Part shown: in pieces, positions 59,880 through 64,000 of the stretch
How the letters are laid out: each line of letters starts with the position of its first letter
Position numbering within the stretch: position 1 is the stretch's first letter
Source: Phlebopus portentosus
Taxonomy: Eukaryota > Basidiomycota > Agaricomycetes > Boletales > Boletinellaceae
Length of the DNA: 64,000 nt
Assembly: GCA_037892935.1 (NCBI GenBank)
Contig: JAYXKI010000010.1
Coordinates: 806,001 to 870,000, forward strand
Reading direction: 5' to 3'
Translations under genes and position numbers: made by a program
Notes under the pieces: generated by a model
Seen by the model: the letters and a program-made list of their open reading frames with translations, nothing else
What the model was told of the DNA's origin: nothing
Databases searched by the model: none

Positions 59880-61127
59880 ATGTCGTTGAACGAAGAATCC
59901 GCTATACCTCAGCCGCCTGAGGTGAGGTCTTCCTCGCCAAGTTGGGTCCCTGCAAAGTCTTACAGACATTTTATCGCTGGAGGGTACGTGTGCACTTAAA
60001 AACACGTTTTCAACGTCGACATATAATTTCGTTGATGCAGGCTTGGAGGAATGTGCGGTGCTATCGTAACGGCTCCTTTCGACGTAGTCAAGACGCGGTT
60101 ACAATCTGACCTGTTCCGCGAAAAACACACTAGCTATGGTGTGATTGGTGCTACTGAAGGAAGCTCTGGTTCTGCTGTTCTCATGCCACGACGACCAGGT
60201 GGGCTACTCTACAACTTCGTCGAGACCAGCCATATCATACGGTACGTCCTGTCCTATCTCTTGCTCTTGGTATGTCTGACAAGACGCGAACTTTTTCTCC
60301 AGAGACATATACCAGAACGAGTCTCCTCGCGCTCTCTTCAAAGGTCTCGGGCCAACACTCGTCGGTGCCATCCCGGCACGTTCAGTGAACTTCTTCACAT
60401 ACGGCAACGGCAAGCAAATCATCGCCAACACCTTCAACCACGGGGAGGAAAACTCCTACGTTCACGTCAGCGCCGCCGCGCTAGCCGGGATCGTCACCAG
60501 CTCCGTTACCAACCCTATCTGGGTCGTCAAGACGCGCATGCAACTTATGAGCGAGCGAGCGAGCTCGGACGCTGCCGCGCGGCGAGCAGCGAGCAGTTGG
60601 GCTGTTATTACGAGGATCGTTAGACAAGAAGGGATAAGAGGGTTTTATAAGGGATTGTCGGCGAGTTATTTGGGTGTGACGGAGGGAACGATTCAGTGGA
60701 CGCTTTATGAAAAGTTGAAGCGCTTGACGGCGAACACAGAAGGCCGCGGTGGGTTTGCGGAGTGGTTGGGTATGCTTGGGAGCGCTGGTACAGCGAAGTG
60801 TGTTGCTACCTTGATAACGTACCCTCATGAGGTATGCTTTAAGCTCTTTATCCTTCATAACCTGCTTTTAATTAGCTTTCCCGTCTTTCTGTATGACAGG
60901 TCATCCGAACACGTCTCCGACAACCACTCGTGAACGGCAAAATGAAATACACGGGCCTCTTGCAGACACTCCGACTAGTCATCGCGGAAGAGGGTGCACG
61001 ATCACTATATGGCGGGCTTTCGGCGCATCTTATGCGAGTCGTACCTAATGCGGCTGTTATGTACGCCATTTACGAAGGCGTATTACAATGGGGTGCTGCG
61101 GGTGATAGACTAGAGACGCAGCGATAG
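59880..61127 (+). CDS. rim2: Mitochondrial pyrimidine-nucleotide carrier, Rim2 type
   Basis: Inner-membrane carrier for pyrimidine nucleotides (SLC25A33/36 family). Starts MSLNEESAIPQPPEVRSS. Exon 1 59880-59983, exon 2 from 60041, two further introns. Three carrier repeats with signatures PFDVVKTRLQSD, PIWVVKTRMQLM (the W form typical of Rim2) and PHEVIRTRLRQP. Other conserved parts: FIAGGLGGMCGAIV, ALFKGLGPTLVGAIPARSVN, FYKGLSASYLGVTEGTIQW, LYGGLSAHLMRVVPNAAVMY. Ends RLETQR, TAG at 61125-61127. Full length, no break. Confidence 0.93.
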
Positions 61128-61643
61128 CCTTTGTAGCCTTTCTTTAATACGGTACTTGCTTTGTTTTGCCTTGCCTTACCTGTCTGTGTTACGCGATCGT
61201 ACCTTCTGCTTTGCATCCCTCTTCCACAGTCACTCTTCAACCCATTCTCGCTACCTGACAACTACACGTAGCTTAAACCGATCATCCCCTCAACTCATCA
61301 GTAACCTCGAATCCCTTCTAGATCCACTGACTAAAAGTATACATACTTATAGCCGCTTACAATAGTCTTCGTATATTCCGCCTAAATCATGCAGAGCTGT
61401 ATTCTAGATATAATGCACCATATCCACAACCAATTTACATGTCTAGATAGATTTCTTAGATATCTCGTCTCCGGAGCCGCGAGTCCAAATCCCCCGCGTC
61501 AACAAATCCCCAATGTTTTTTAATTATCGTTTGGTGAGTGATGATATGAATATTGTCGGGGGTACGCTTGATCTTCACCCTGCAAAGGTCAGATTTAGAT
61601 GAAATAGTTTACTTGCACATGCTAAGGGCATGCAAGTCGGATA
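61128..61643. other. Convergent 3' region, no gene seen
   Basis: 516 bp between the carrier and thioesterase stop codons. AT-rich, with no conserved frame. Confidence 0.4.
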
Positions 61644-62861
61644 TCAGGTCCGAATTCGCCTTGCAAGCACGGCGTGGATTTCTGGTCCAGGATCGCACTT
61701 CTTCAATTGGTCGTAGTCGTACCTGCAAACACATGGAAACACAGAAGGCATCGCGTGTAAGTAACACAATAAAATGAAAGATACAGCGAACAAGTGGACT
61801 GACCAAACGAGCTTGGAATCAGACGTAGCAACGACGGTATTCTGAGCGTATGACCAAATCTCGGCTGCACACCCAAAGTGAGTCGAATGGGGATCATGCA
61901 CACGATGGGCAATCAATAACTATGTACGCGAACGAACGAAGTTAGCGCCTACTTAACAGTGCCAAAGATGCGAGAAGACGTACTGTATCTGGATAAGTCA
62001 CAGGCCGACGGAACCTGATTGAAATCTCCGCAAGTATGAGCGAAACGCCTTTGCCTGCGAGCATATCGCGGGTTCTTTGCTCTCCGCCGAGCTCTCGCCC
62101 GAGACTTAACATCCAGTGTATCCTAGCCTAGCTCCCAAGATTAAGCACAACAAAGGCAAGATTTATATCGGAAATAGTAGGTGACCGTACGGATTCAAGG
62201 TATCGTACTGGGAAAGACAATCAGTCTTCTACAGCCAGAACCGTAACTTAAGCGGCTTACGATAGCGGGCGTTGTTAACATGCCTTGAAAGAGGTTAAAC
62301 TTTGGTCATACAAATCTAGGTAGTGTTGAATGAAACTCACCTGAATGAATCTTGATCTCCCCAGACAACCCTCTGCTCATAGAATGACTCTGGATCGAAT
62401 CTGAATCCAAGAAGAGGGAAAATTCGAAAGTCAGATTGCTGTATTGCATTATTAAACGTTATGGCGCACCCAGAGTCAGTGAGTTTCTTCCTGCCTTGCT
62501 CCGCAGAACGCTCATAATCCACCGAAGCAGCATCCGTGTGGAATTCCTGAGAACCGTGTAACGTATACACTTGCTCAGGAATTACGAATCCTTCTCCGGG
62601 CGAAGCTGGCCCTTGCATTCCAGGCTCGAGGTAGAACGGAGACGACTTGTCGCGGAACGCTGCTTGAAGTTGCTGTGAAATGTCGTCTCTTTCAGAAAAC
62701 GGTGCGGTGCAGTTATTACGAGAACTGACCTCGATAGTACTAGTTCGCGCGGACCATGTCAGATGTCTGCTCTGCACCGCTGTTGTAAAAGCATACGCTT
62801 TTCTCAAGTTTTGAAATTGAACTCTCAATTTCCGAGCTGCCTGGAGCGTAGAGGTGAACAT
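61644..62861 (-). CDS. Mitochondrial thioesterase-like (hot-dog fold) protein
   Basis: Acyl-CoA thioesterase-like hot-dog protein, probably mitochondrial; substrate unknown. Start ATG 62861 (MFTSTLQAARKLRVQFQNLR), presequence-like. Seen: PFYLEPGMQGPASPGEGFVI, FDPESFYEQRVVWGDQDSFR, then after introns HVNNARYLRYLESVRIHWML (the hot-dog D...H-V-N-N-x-x-Y motif), SLGRELGGEQRTRDML, VSLILAEISIRFRRPVTYPD, THFGCAAEIWSYAQN and YDYDQLKKCDPGPEIHAVLA. Ends ARRIRT, TGA at 61644-61646. All junctions read keep phase. Resembles fungal 4HBT-like proteins of about 300 aa. Confidence 0.85.
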
Positions 62862-63202
62862 GGGAGGTAGGCAGACATTCGATCTCACTAATATTAGTCA
62901 GCTCATAATTTCAAGACTCACGCGATTGTTGCACGTGATGTCATAACATATACAGTATATTTCGACTTTTTTTTCTATCTCATTGATAATTCAGTTCTAC
63001 TACGTGAGTATCAGTCTTATTATCTTCTTTCTGGGATGATTCTAGATGACGAGTCCGATCTCCTCGCTGAGTACGGTTTCCGTGCTCAGCAGGCTCCGTG
63101 ACGATACATATCTAAATTTTTACCATTCATGCATATCTGAAATTCCCTCTCTCTGTTCACTATTCCGTTCGTCCATCTGACTTGCTTCTGCACTTATACA
63201 GG
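62862..63202. promoter_or_regulatory. Divergent promoter, thioesterase / tsr4
   Basis: 341 bp between divergent start codons. Contains a T-rich tract at about 62967-62977. No specific site claimed. Confidence 0.4.
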
Positions 63203-64000
63203 ATGGCTATACCATCGAAACATGAAGACGACTGGTCAGACTCCGATGAGGAAGACGAATGCTCGGACGTCGAGACTTCTGTCCTTCTGGGCATACCGGA
63301 TGGCGAGATAGAAAAACAGGGGGACCTGGACGATGCAGCTGTGTCGCGCATAGGCGGACATCCTGTACGCCTTTTTCATTTCACGCTCAAATCACGTACA
63401 GTCGTTATTTACAATAAACTCTATCATGTGCTACCACACTCAATGTCATGCATATCCTTATATTCATCTGGGTCCTGAAGGCATTTCTAACAACTATTGA
63501 GCCATCGATCGCAAGTTCGCAATGCAAACACTGTCCCTTCCCAATGGAGCTCCTCGTTCAGCTCTGGTGTCCGTTTGAAAACAGTCCCATGGACCGGGCA
63601 TTATACGTCTTTGGCTGCTCTCGAAGAGAGTGCCAACATAAACCAGGCAGGTGAGTTAGTACTTGCCTCTCTCAATAACAGGCTCGTTCATCGATATTTT
63701 TGTTGTTGATAGCATTCGTGCATTTCGAGGACTGCGCCATAATGCCACATACGCCGCCAAATTGGAGAAAAAACGAGCCCGTGAAAGACAGAAAGAAGCT
63801 GCCCGATTTAAAGAGGAAGAGAAAAAGAAAAAGTCTGTTGCGAAGGTTAATCCGTTTTCTGTGAGTATCGGCCTGAGATACGCTGCTCTCGCTTGGCTTG
63901 GACATATGATCAATGTGGCTTTCTTAGATGAACTCAAGCGCTGTCTCTTCCGTAGGCCTATTTGGTGTGACACCAACATTCGGAAACGGGTTGGGCACTC
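63203..64000 (+). CDS. tsr4: Tsr4/PDCD2 family protein, N-terminal part (runs off the window)
   Basis: Chaperone-like protein for ribosomal protein uS5 (Rps2) in 40S assembly (family knowledge). Start at ATG 63203 (MAIPSKHEDDWSDSDEEDE). Seen: SVLLGIPDGEIEKQGDLDDA, AVSRIGGHP, intron, FLTTIEPSIASSQCKHCPFP, MELLVQLWCPFENSPMDRAL, YVFGCSRRECQHKPGS, intron, IRAFRGLRHNATYAAKLEKK. CKHC and CSRREC are the zinc-binding Cys of the MYND-like N-terminus. Acidic start and basic linker are as in the family. The C-terminal half (PDCD2_C) lies beyond 64000. Confidence 0.9.

Overview
The window looks like nuclear DNA of a filamentous basidiomycete, most likely an agaricomycete. Evidence: dense genes on both strands, many short introns (mostly 47-70 nt, GT...AG with CTNA-type branch points), mushroom-type proteins (Rom-like RhoGEF, Crh-type GH16, fungal Zn2Cys6 regulators, Msc2-type zinc transporter) and a decayed Tnp2 transposase copy. 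No rRNA, tRNA, CRISPR or bacterial-type element was seen. I built gene models by reading exons in phase against remembered protein families; no database was searched.

Layout: 0.2-4.3 kb holds an HD-domain nucleotidase (HDDC2 type, -), a divergent DHH/DHHA1 phosphoesterase (+) and Zim17/Hep1 (-). 4.3-7.6 kb is gene-poor. 7.6-19.4 kb has a 10-exon amino-acid permease (+), a tRNA m3C methyltransferase of the Trm140/METTL2 type (-) and a large RhoGEF with two tandem DH domains (+). 19.6-23.4 kb holds the Tnp2 relic and two unrecognised small genes (-). 23.7-32.9 kb has a GH16 glucanase/transglycosylase (-), a Dcr2-type phosphatase (-) and, divergent from it, the DNA polymerase alpha catalytic subunit (+). 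33.0-40.3 kb has a flavin-reductase-like protein (-), mitoribosomal uL23m (+), an unrecognised proline-rich protein with a zinc-cluster-like C-terminus (-) and an Msc2-type zinc transporter (-).

40.8-57.6 kb is the most unusual part: two paralogous Zn2Cys6 transcription factors point away from each other and flank (i) a 1032-aa transposase-like gene in which three of four introns are near-copies of one another, and (ii) a secreted protein with four His-rich repeats separated by dibasic sites. 58.2-64.0 kb holds a small unknown ORF (-), RNA polymerase III subunit Rpc25 (-), a Rim2-type mitochondrial pyrimidine-nucleotide carrier (+), a mitochondrial thioesterase-like protein (-) and the start of Tsr4/PDCD2 (+).

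Most genes are ordinary housekeeping genes: DNA and RNA synthesis (Pol alpha, Rpc25, Rim2, HDDC2, DHH), mitochondrial protein function (Zim17, uL23m, thioesterase), cell wall and polarity (RhoGEF, GH16), and transport (permease, Msc2). Several are arranged as divergent pairs with promoters of about 220-630 bp.

A warning for any user: at seven places, five of them in clearly conserved genes, the reading frame is broken by what looks like one missing base, usually in a short homopolymer. No insertion of the same kind was seen. This pattern fits residual sequencing or assembly error better than gene death, so these genes should not be called pseudogenes without raw-read checks.
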